Below are positions 58,020 to 64,000 of a DNA stretch of 64,000 nt, piece after piece. The translations under genes and the position numbers were made by a program. The first letter of the stretch is position 1, and each line of letters opens with the position of its first letter. Source of the stretch: Sphingobacterium kitahiroshimense (GTDB lineage: Bacteria; Bacteroidota; Bacteroidia; Sphingobacteriales; Sphingobacteriaceae); contig NZ_JAOQNK010000001.1 of NCBI RefSeq assembly GCF_025961315.1, forward strand, positions 5,146,001 to 5,210,000. Direction: 5' to 3'. A model generated the notes under the pieces. That model searched no databases, was not told where the DNA came from, and was given only the letters and a program-made list of their open reading frames with translations.

Positions 58020-58250
58020 TTATCTAGCTTTCAATTTCACATTAGTACTATTAACCTGATTTTGCAGAGAATTGATGATCTCATCTTTCAGCGCATCAGT
58101 AATGACAGGTTCATCACTACCATTGTTTGCAGCTTGAAGTGAACACATTTGTTGTGTTGCTCCGGGGCAAGTTGGTGGGTTTGGATCGGTGTGCAAGGTA
58201 TACGAACTCGGTTGCGATGGGTTTGTACCCGTATAACTAAATAAAGCCAT
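58020..58250 (-). CDS. Small Cys-pair protein, DUF6520-like pattern without signal peptide
   Basis: Seventy-six aa. The pattern TNPSQPSSYTLHTDPNPPTC, then PGATQQMCSLQAANNGSDEP and ITDALKDEIINSL, recalls small Bacteroidota proteins that usually carry a signal peptide and a conserved cysteine pair. Here the signal peptide is absent (the protein starts MALFSYTG). It faces the SusCD-TlpA locus. It could be a secreted small protein or a peptide precursor; I do not claim either. Confidence 0.6.
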   Translation of the reverse strand: MALFSYTGTNPSQPSSYTLHTDPNPPTCPGATQQMCSLQAANNGSDEPVITDALKDEIINSLQNQVNSTNVKLKAR

Positions 58251-58589
58251 AATTTTAATTTTTATAATTGTATTTTTTTATTAATACAAAAGGTTTATAT
58301 TCATGCTCTTAGTAATCAGTCTGCCTGCGTATAACAGGCTGGCCACATAATAGCTTCCGCGTACAGGAGGCATCTTATATTAAAGTGGACTTTCATTTTC
58401 TTACCCGCTATCTTGAGGGGAAAACTGCAAATTTTCGACGATACTGCTCCATCCCTTTATTATGTTTTTCCATACTATTTTTTATTCTTTTACTATCGCT
58501 TAGTTAATGCTTTTCCTAGCATTGTTTCGATTGTCTATTACAAAGTAAAGGACATATTCTAAATAAAAATCGGGTGTGACGGTAGTAAT
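58251..58589. other. Gap upstream of the small Cys-pair gene
   Basis: Minus-strand reading shows only tiny frames of about 21 and 26 codons (for example MEKHNKGMEQYRRKFAVF), which I do not accept as genes. The stretch may be a leader. Confidence 0.3.
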
Positions 58590-59165
58590 TTACTTTTTAT
58601 CATAAAGATTTCTTTTTTTACTCAAGTACAATGTCTTGGGGTCGATATACAGAAATTCGCCAAGCTGTTTATTGGTTAAGCTATAACATAGTGATGGCAT
58701 AAGTTCCACTAGTTTTTTATAACGGTCGATGGCATCATGAACCATAATCATTCCCTTTTTATTAAAAAAATCAGATTTTCGTTGCCGCATGATGCTGACA
58801 AAGTGATGTGCGCTCGGATGCTCCTGTTGCATTTGCTGTAAGGTGGATAGCGGTATGCAGGCAATCGTTCCTTTGGACAAGAATTGAATATTCAGTGCCT
58901 GGCTATTGAAACTGTACTCGTGCTTGGTACCTGTAAAATAATTCCCTTGGGTAGCCACCCAATGGATATAGGGTTTTTTTAGATTCATTTCGTAAGCGCC
59001 TACCGCTCCATCGAGCACATAACACCAATAGGGCTGGCTTTCATCTTCCCTGCAGTAGATCTGACCACTACTGCATTGTCTAATCTTGGAATGTTCTAAT
59101 AGTTGTTGACGGCAGGGATCATCTTTCCTAAAATGCATATCTAAATGTTTGATAAAACGATCCAT
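58590..59165 (-). CDS. Crp/Fnr-family regulator
   Basis: About 191 aa from the ATG at 59165. The N-terminal cyclic-nucleotide-binding fold is visible (CSSGQIYCREDESQPYWCYV, LDGAVGAYEM). A C-terminal helix-turn-helix follows (YSLTNKQLGEFLYIDPKTLY, LSKKRNLY). It follows the 143-aa gene by 89 bp on the same strand. Effector unknown; Bacteroidota members of this group usually do not bind cAMP. Confidence 0.75.
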   Translation of the reverse strand: MDRFIKHLDMHFRKDDPCRQQLLEHSKIRQCSSGQIYCREDESQPYWCYVLDGAVGAYEMNLKKPYIHWVATQGNYFTGTKHEYSFNSQALNIQFLSKGTIACIPLSTLQQMQQEHPSAHHFVSIMRQRKSDFFNKKGMIMVHDAIDRYKKLVELMPSLCYSLTNKQLGEFLYIDPKTLYLSKKRNLYDKK

Positions 59166-59254
59166 TTTTAAAATTTTGAAAGTGATTTTGAATGAAATAG
59201 CAGATGCCATGGGAGAGGTATGGCCCATGGCATTGCATCTGGTAGATGGCTTTT

Positions 59255-59686
59255 TTACAAAAGCTTATAATAAATCCGAATGATTAAATGTCCCTCCAGT
59301 TGGCTGTTGAAATTCGTTTTAACATCAGCTTGGATTGAAATATACGAAGCATTGGATTGCGTCTTTTTCGACTCATATTCTGTAACCTTGACAGTATCAC
59401 GTGCCAGCGTGCCTGTGCGTTTTTCATCGGTCTGCTTATCTAATGTGATATCCGATTGATTATTTATAGCAAAAACCAGCTCTTGTGCTAGATTGCTTTT
59501 GAAATCTTCCGTTAGCGTATTGATATAGGCTATCTGATCTTCGGAAAGGTCAAACCTGGATATGAGCCAACTGCGTAGGCACATCAGGATAAGGTCCTGT
59601 TCCATCATTTGGTAATTTACGGTAGCACTGTACAGTGCAGCGAGCCATTCCATGACTCCTTCATTACTGAATGGATGTTTTTTCAT
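59255..59686 (-). CDS. Hypothetical protein in operon with the Crp/Fnr regulator
   Basis: 143 aa. The N-terminal half is helical and hydrophobic (MEWLAALYSATVNYQMMEQD, LILMCLRSWLISRFDLS) but without a clear membrane span. The C-terminal half has alternating beta character (NFNSQLEGHLIIRIYYKLL). No family recognised. It is divergent from the coiled-coil LytTR-like gene. The gap 59687-60061 holds only AT-rich promoter sequence. Confidence 0.6.
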   Translation of the reverse strand: MKKHPFSNEGVMEWLAALYSATVNYQMMEQDLILMCLRSWLISRFDLSEDQIAYINTLTEDFKSNLAQELVFAINNQSDITLDKQTDEKRTGTLARDTVKVTEYESKKTQSNASYISIQADVKTNFNSQLEGHLIIRIYYKLL

Positions 59687-60061
59687 CTGTTTATAAATTA
59701 GTTAGTTTTCTTTTTTTTCATGATTTTCCTAAAACAATTGGTTATAGTAGCATGCTTTACTATAAGTTATTGTAGTAGGAAATATGAAGATTGATTCATT
59801 TGGTTTATTTATTGTTTCGATCGAATAACGAAGATATGAGGTAACTAACTTTTAGAGAAGAAAAGTGGTTTCGATTTCCGTGAAGCGGTAAATTACTCCG
59901 TCGAAATAGTATAGAAAATAGTTTTAAAGCGATTTTAAATGAGATTCCTTTCGGCGAATGCAAAAATAAATTTCCCCAGGGAAATCTGATATCTTAAATT
60001 TTTTGATTTCTTTTTATGGAATTTTCTTAATTTAGAGAAAATATTAATTTAAACCCAGAAT

Positions 60062-61408
60062 ATGATTGCTCTTCGATTGTTCTTCAGATCGTGGTATGGT
60101 AATGTATTGATTTTAATGTTGCTCGCCGCCACTTCTTCTTTTTTGATCACTTTTTATACCACTGCATTATCTGTGCCATGGAGCATCACGTTAGAAAAGC
60201 ATCTGATGATTTTCCTTTTTAGTTTTGTCCTGATGTTTTTTGGAATCTTTTTGATTAGTTATATCACCTACAGACTAGATTCAAATCGCTATCTGAGACA
60301 ACATGAGCTGTTGCGGTACATGATTCAATTTATATTGTTGGTATTACTCATGGGAGCTGTGGCTTTGCGGGTGGTCTATATTGTATACTTGACTTTTTTT
60401 AGGGTGGATCTGCAAAAATCTGAATATTTTGAACGTGACTATGTGGTTGTTCTGTTCTGTCTGATCATGGTGCAGGTCTATTTTGCTATAAGAAAGAATC
60501 GAAAGTTGAGCGCTTTCGCACTCAAAAGAAGTAAAGTTTTATATAAATGGGTGTCGCTCCGTGATGAAGTCATAAATGAAATGGGTGCTAATAAAGTTTT
60601 ACTGTTACAAGAAATACAAGATTTACATATACAACATGATAATTTACAACGGCTTCATGAAATTCAATTAGATGAATTACGTGCTGAACAGGATAAACAG
60701 ATTATACTTTACGTGACTGAACGGGATGAGTTGCATATGGAACAAGAAAATCAGGCATTACTTCATAAAAATCAATTGGTTGAATTACGTGCTGAACAGG
60801 ATAAACAGATTATACTTTATGTGACTGAACGGGAAGAGTTGTATAGGGAACAAGAAAATCAGGCGTTACTTCATAAAAATCAATTGGTTGAATTACGTGA
60901 TGAACAAGAAAAACAGACCGCATTTTACGTGACAGAGCTTGATGATTTAAGAGCTCGTAAGCAACGGCTGAGAAGTAATCATGAGTTGTGGACTGAAGAT
61001 GAAATGCGGTTAAAAATATGTATGCAGGAGCTTCTGGATGAGATTTTGGTTATAATAGGAGCAGAGAATGAATGGGTTCGAATAGCACAGATAGCCTATT
61101 TTCACCTTAAGGAAGGTTCTTCTCGTTTTAAACTTGTTGATGTACAGTTGCTCGATGGGCGTGAAGGAAAGGTAGACATGGAGTCATTAGCTAAAATAGA
61201 AAAGAGATGGCCAAATTTACTTTTTCGGGCAGGAAGGGGACACTTAATTATGCATTTGGCTGTAAGAGAAATAGTAAAAGAAGGAGATGTATATAGCATA
61301 GAATTGTATGGAGCACGAAAAGAAAGATTAAAAGTACAGCATGATGTATATAATAAACTAGTGAAACTGGGAGATGAATGGGCAAGATTAATTCCAGAAA
61401 GTCAATAA
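60062..61408 (+). CDS. Membrane-anchored coiled-coil protein with LytTR-like C-terminal domain
   Basis: 448 aa. Four membrane helices (about residues 14-32, 46-65, 93-115 and 127-143) are followed by a long coiled coil (residues about 180-305) that contains 36-residue repeats (LRAEQDKQIILYVTE, QENQALLHKNQLVE). The C-terminal 100 residues (WVRIAQIAYFHLKEGS, LLFRAGRGHLIMHLAVREIV, YNKLVKLGDEW) have the layout of a LytTR DNA-binding domain. That would make a membrane-tethered transcription regulator. The LytTR call is by pattern, moderate confidence. Confidence 0.7.
   Translation: MIALRLFFRSWYGNVLILMLLAATSSFLITFYTTALSVPWSITLEKHLMIFLFSFVLMFFGIFLISYITYRLDSNRYLRQHELLRYMIQFILLVLLMGAVALRVVYIVYLTFFRVDLQKSEYFERDYVVVLFCLIMVQVYFAIRKNRKLSAFALKRSKVLYKWVSLRDEVINEMGANKVLLLQEIQDLHIQHDNLQRLHEIQLDELRAEQDKQIILYVTERDELHMEQENQALLHKNQLVELRAEQDKQIILYVTEREELYREQENQALLHKNQLVELRDEQEKQTAFYVTELDDLRARKQRLRSNHELWTEDEMRLKICMQELLDEILVIIGAENEWVRIAQIAYFHLKEGSSRFKLVDVQLLDGREGKVDMESLAKIEKRWPNLLFRAGRGHLIMHLAVREIVKEGDVYSIELYGARKERLKVQHDVYNKLVKLGDEWARLIPESQ
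60674..60955 (+). repeat. 108-bp tandem repeat inside the coiled-coil gene
   Basis: Two nearly identical 108-bp units (60674-60781 and 60782-60889) and a partial third to about 60955. The unit equals 36 codons, so copy-number change keeps the frame and alters coiled-coil length. Confidence 0.9.
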
Positions 61409-61412
61409 AACT

Positions 61413-61445
61413 CACTATCGGGGATATGAATTAGCCCCGATAGTG
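61413..61445 (+). terminator. Hairpin terminator
   Basis: Perfect 11-bp G+C-rich stem (CACTATCGGGG), 11-nt loop, followed by a T-run; it directly follows the coiled-coil gene. Confidence 0.8.
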
Positions 61446-61458
61446 AAGTTTTTAAATT

Positions 61459-61653
61459 TTATAATCGTTCCTCCACTTCTGCTAGTGGGAGACCGTAATA
61501 GGCAGCAAACTCCCGGACAGTGAGCTGCTGATGCTTGGCTTTACTGTAAGCATCTTTTGCTTGTTGATACTTCCTTTGGGCCTGACGTGGACTGAGATCC
61601 AAGATATTGGCTACGTCTTTTGCGCTGATGCACAGACGGTGTTTTTTGGACAT
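61459..61653 (-). CDS. Small helix-turn-helix-like protein
   Basis: Sixty-four aa (CISAKDVANILDLSPRQAQR, then QLTVREFAAYYGLPLAEVEE). Two HTH-like helical pairs, no other domain. The pattern resembles short DNA-binding proteins of Bacteroidota that prepare an excisionase-like fold. It converges with the coiled-coil gene and lies at the left side of the phased array. Confidence 0.65.
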   Translation of the reverse strand: MSKKHRLCISAKDVANILDLSPRQAQRKYQQAKDAYSKAKHQQLTVREFAAYYGLPLAEVEERL

Positions 61654-61973
61654 GATAAGCTGATCTTATGGATTGCCTAAGGCCATAGCGATATGTGCTA
61701 GACAATCCAGGGGTGATTACCTGATTCTTCTGGCAGCTAGATACCTCTCTGTCCTTGGTATATTGCAACTAAGGGCAAGCCCTGTTCATAAGAAATTTAT
61801 TAATTCACTCTAACATTTATAGGTTGTTTTTGTTTTAATTATTTGTATTTCAAATCGTTGTGTTGATTTGTGTCATATGTTTTATACGATAACTCTTTTA
61901 CAATTAATTGCTGTTCTATTGCTGTAATTGGATACTACATTTTAGGGTAAGGAATGCCACCAAATATCTACTA

Positions 61974-62083
61974 TTTATAGTAGCTGTTTGGTAGATGTTT
62001 AGTAGCTCTCCAGTACCTCTTTGGTGAAGTATTAGTACCTTTTCCGTACACCCCCCGTACACTAACAGTACCTTTATTGTTCT
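61974..62083 (+). repeat. 11-bp-phased GTA repeat array
   Basis: Ten consecutive 11-bp units with GT at exactly the same place in every unit (positions 61980, 61991, 62002, 62013, 62024, 62035, 62046, 62057, 62068 and 62079). Eight have GTA; the best units read TTTAGTAGC or CCAGTACC. A second, looser set of GTCA motifs follows at 62092, 62102, 62122, 62141 and 62151. The 61654-62215 gap holds nothing else recognisable. Confidence 0.75.
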
Positions 62084-62215
62084 TTTTCTATGTCATTTAT
62101 AGTCATTATGTGCCAAATCCGGTCATATGCTGTTAAGTTGGTCAGATATGGTCATTTTGGACAATGGTCTTAGATCTGTACGACATCTTTGTGCTGTCAT
62201 CAAATAATTGATATC

Positions 62216-62971
62216 ATGGCAAAACAAGAAAGTTTAATCAAGTTTAGAGGAAAGGTCGGGGATCTTTCTTTTAGCAAACACCGCAGCAGAGGTTACGAAG
62301 TTCGTATGAAAGGCGGTGTAGACAAGGCAAGGATCCAGACGGATCCTAATTTTCAGCGGACACGCGAAAACATGGCTGAATTTGGTACCGCAGCCAGCAC
62401 AGCAAAATTCCTTCGTATACAGCTGAATAACCTGCTGCGTACCTTTGGAGATAGTACCATGCGTAATAGATTGACCTCTTTGGTGCATCGTATCCAAAAA
62501 TCTGATGCGGTCAATGTGAGGGGCGAGCGCATATTTTTAGAGGCAAACAGCAAGTTGCTCAAGGGATTTGAGTTTAATCAGGCAAGCAGTCTCAAAATGT
62601 TGTTAGGTGTCAATTTGGAAGCTTATTTTGACAGGCTTGATGGGCAGGCTAACCTCACTGTTCCTGCCTTCAATCCCCAGATTGATGTGATGCTGTTGCC
62701 GGGAGCGACACATATGCAGTTTACACTGGCAGTTGCCGAGTTGAGCACGGAAGATATTCCTCCTCGTCCACAAGTGGTGAAATCGGCCTACATCCCCTTA
62801 ATAGGACAATATCCTGGTGATTTGTTAGAGGCTCCTTTGACTGTGGACGACACTAAAGTAGTATACCTGATCGCGGGAATCTCGATGTACCAGGAGGTCA
62901 ATAATGAGTTCTATCCCCTAAAAAACAACCCCTACAATGCCATGACCATTGTAGAGGTAGATATACCTTAA
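62216..62971 (+). CDS. Uncharacterised Bacteroidota protein (DUF6266-like pattern)
   Basis: About 251 aa from MAKQESLIKFRGKVGDLSFS. The N-terminal motif, then YEVRMKGGVDKARIQTDPNF and QRTRENMAEFGTAAST, is the pattern of a widespread Bacteroidota family of unknown function that I associate with DUF6266. The C-terminal half is beta-rich. No signal peptide. Its G+C is visibly higher than the left part of the window. It is the first gene of a rightward module ending in small membrane proteins. Confidence 0.75.
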   Translation: MAKQESLIKFRGKVGDLSFSKHRSRGYEVRMKGGVDKARIQTDPNFQRTRENMAEFGTAASTAKFLRIQLNNLLRTFGDSTMRNRLTSLVHRIQKSDAVNVRGERIFLEANSKLLKGFEFNQASSLKMLLGVNLEAYFDRLDGQANLTVPAFNPQIDVMLLPGATHMQFTLAVAELSTEDIPPRPQVVKSAYIPLIGQYPGDLLEAPLTVDDTKVVYLIAGISMYQEVNNEFYPLKNNPYNAMTIVEVDIP

Positions 62972-62980
62972 TGTGCTATT

Positions 62981-63385
62981 ATGGAAAGTAGGCACACGCT
63001 CAAGCTCCATCGTAAATATGGAGTTCAGGGCACCAACGGTACATTGACCTTTAACGGGGAGCATATCTGCCATACCATTGAACTGCCCGACCGCAATAAT
63101 ATTCCGCGCATTAGCTGTATTCCGATAGGGCAGTATAAGCTGGAGAAAAGGCGCTATCCAAAACAAGGCGAGCAGATCGGAATTCCACATGTCCTTGGCC
63201 GTGAAGCGATATTGATTCATGCCGCCAATGATGCGCAACGGGAGTTGTTGGGCTGTATAGCTCCGGTCACAACATTGACAGGGGAGGGGACTGGAACAGC
63301 AAGTGGCAAAGCTCTGGCAAAGCTCAAGGCTTTGGTCTATAGTCTCTGGGATATGGGTGATGAAGTGTATCTGAGTATTCATTAA
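62981..63385 (+). CDS. DUF5675-like protein
   Basis: 134 aa. TLTFNGEHICHTIELPDRNN, CIPIGQYKLEKRRYP, then EAILIHAANDAQRELLGCI match the DUF5675 pattern, found in phage-like and injection-system-like loci and often suspected to act on peptidoglycan. The motif IHAAND contains the conserved His. It begins 9 bp after the preceding gene, so it is in the same operon. Confidence 0.75.
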   Translation: MESRHTLKLHRKYGVQGTNGTLTFNGEHICHTIELPDRNNIPRISCIPIGQYKLEKRRYPKQGEQIGIPHVLGREAILIHAANDAQRELLGCIAPVTTLTGEGTGTASGKALAKLKALVYSLWDMGDEVYLSIH

Positions 63386-63477
63386 GGATAAATAAATGGA
63401 AGGTCTAGAATAGAATATTGCTATTTGATGGTCTATATAGGCCTTCCGTTTTTCAAGCATTTTGATTTTTTAACATC

Positions 63478-63702
63478 ATGAAAAAAATTTTAAGTAAAAT
63501 AAGTCGTGTGTTACAAGTAGTCTTGCTGGCGCCGGTTAAATTGCCAGGAAAAGCGTTAAATATTATCCGATACATTGCACTCGGACTTGGAGTAGTAGAG
63601 ACGGTATTGGATGATAAAGACAAAGAAAAAGCGGATGATTTTTTGAAAAAAAAGCAGAAAATACTTAATCAAGAAAAGGAGGTGCCACATGAAATTGAAT
63701 GA
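63478..63702 (+). CDS. Small protein of the module, amphipathic/membrane-associated
   Basis: Seventy-four aa. A basic start with a hydrophobic or amphipathic stretch (VLQVVLLAPVKLPGKAL, IIRYIALGLGVVETVL) is followed by a highly charged tail (DDKDKEKADDFLKKKQKIL). No family recognised. It overlaps the next gene by 14 bases. Confidence 0.6.
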   Translation: MKKILSKISRVLQVVLLAPVKLPGKALNIIRYIALGLGVVETVLDDKDKEKADDFLKKKQKILNQEKEVPHEIE

Positions 63703-63862
63703 TATCCGTATCGGTGCTTTAGGAGGTACGCTGTGCTCGATATGGGTTTCGTTTTCTTTCGGTGATCTTTTACAGTCTGTGTTGACGGCCGCAGTAGGCA
63801 CCTTAGTAAGTTTCGGAACGAGCCGGTTACTTGGAAAATGGAGAAAGAAAGAAAAAGATTAA
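63689..63862 (+). CDS. Small holin-like membrane protein
   Basis: Fifty-seven aa starting MKLNDIRIGALGG, with one or two short hydrophobic segments (GTLCSIWVSFSFG, LLQSVLTAAVGTLVSFG) and a very basic tail (LLGKWRKKEKD). It overlaps the preceding frame by 14 bases, a sign of translational coupling. Size and charge are holin-like, but no holin family is recognised. Confidence 0.6.
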   Translation: MKLNDIRIGALGGTLCSIWVSFSFGDLLQSVLTAAVGTLVSFGTSRLLGKWRKKEKD

Positions 63863-63871
63863 GGTTTTAAT

Positions 63872-63906
63872 AAACACAAGTGTGCTGACTGAGCATACTT
63901 GTGTTT
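63872..63906 (+). terminator. Hairpin terminator of the module
   Basis: A 15-bp stem (AAACACAAGTGTGCT, one G-T wobble) with a 5-nt loop and a seven-T run, 10 bp after the last small gene. The remaining 94 bases of the window hold nothing I can name. Confidence 0.8.
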
Positions 63907-64000
63907 TTTTATCTAACACTAAAATGAGCTATTAGATCTTAACAAAATCAAAAATGACGATATGTGCAATTTTGCAATGGATTTGATCAATGGTATTTTT

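Noticed and set aside
58251-58589. Tiny minus-strand peptides of about 21 and 26 codons as leader or peptide genes
   Set aside because: No ribosome-binding signal, repetition or family support.
61974-62083. Phased array as a CRISPR array
   Set aside because: The 11-bp units have no spacer-repeat alternation and no cas genes are present.

Overview
The window reads as chromosome of a Sphingobacteriaceae-type member of the Bacteroidota, most like Sphingobacterium or Pedobacter; this is my inference. The evidence is four SusC/SusD outer-membrane uptake loci (three with an ECF sigma factor and a FecR anti-sigma factor), TlpA-type periplasmic thioredoxins beside each locus, Bacteroidota-style promoters (TTTG, about 19 bp, TAnnTTTG), generally low G+C, and small protein families typical of this phylum. 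I saw no rRNA, tRNA or CRISPR array.

Layout. 1-2.3 kb: an FUSC-like membrane protein (cut by the window edge) and an aromatic/aspartate aminotransferase. 2.8-10.8 kb (minus): uptake locus 1 (sigma, FecR, SusC, SusD, TlpA). 11.0-18.0 kb: housekeeping metabolism, with thioredoxin reductase, L-serine dehydratase, a small XRE regulator, an Lrp/AsnC regulator, a cysteine-synthase-like enzyme and a DsbD-like reductase. 18.1-20.6 kb: a graveyard of IS3 fragments, an ORF6N-type pseudogene and decayed copies of two repeated gene families, around one intact integron-cassette-like gene. 20.7-38.0 kb: uptake loci 2 (minus) and 3 (plus), complete five-gene sets arranged head to head, followed by a remnant of an M16 peptidase. 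38.0-39.6 kb: a decayed segmental duplicate. 40.2-42.6 kb: an AraC regulator and a G+C-rich MFS exporter. 43.0-45.6 kb: a three-gene operon of HigB-like toxin, HigA-like antitoxin and a KGGVGR-type ATPase with TPR repeats. 46.1-50.2 kb: small conserved unknown proteins, two intact zinc-ribbon paralogues, a membrane protein and a DUF5808-like peptide, mixed with transposase remnants. 50.2-50.7 kb: a highly structured non-coding locus with its own promoters. 51.1-58.2 kb: uptake locus 4, without sigma or FecR, ending in a TlpA-like protein and facing a small Cys-containing peptide gene. 58.6-63.9 kb: a Crp/Fnr-like regulator, a membrane coiled-coil LytTR-like protein with internal 108-bp repeats, a strictly 11-bp-phased repeat array, and a module of an uncharacterised Bacteroidota protein, a DUF5675-like protein and two small, partly membrane-associated proteins.

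How the genes work together. In the uptake loci, the SusC STN domain should signal through FecR to the sigma factor. SusC/SusD then imports a ligand, plausibly a peptide given the RagAB precedent and the peptidase remnant, and TlpA proteins maintain thiols. The 11-18 kb block joins serine and cysteine metabolism with thiol redox. The best candidates for undescribed biology are the HigB-HigA-ATPase operon, the structured RNA locus at 50.2-50.5 kb, the 11-bp-phased array with its downstream module, the five-copy zinc-ribbon family with its partners, and a 95-bp element with a compensatory stem that occurs upstream of two unrelated genes.
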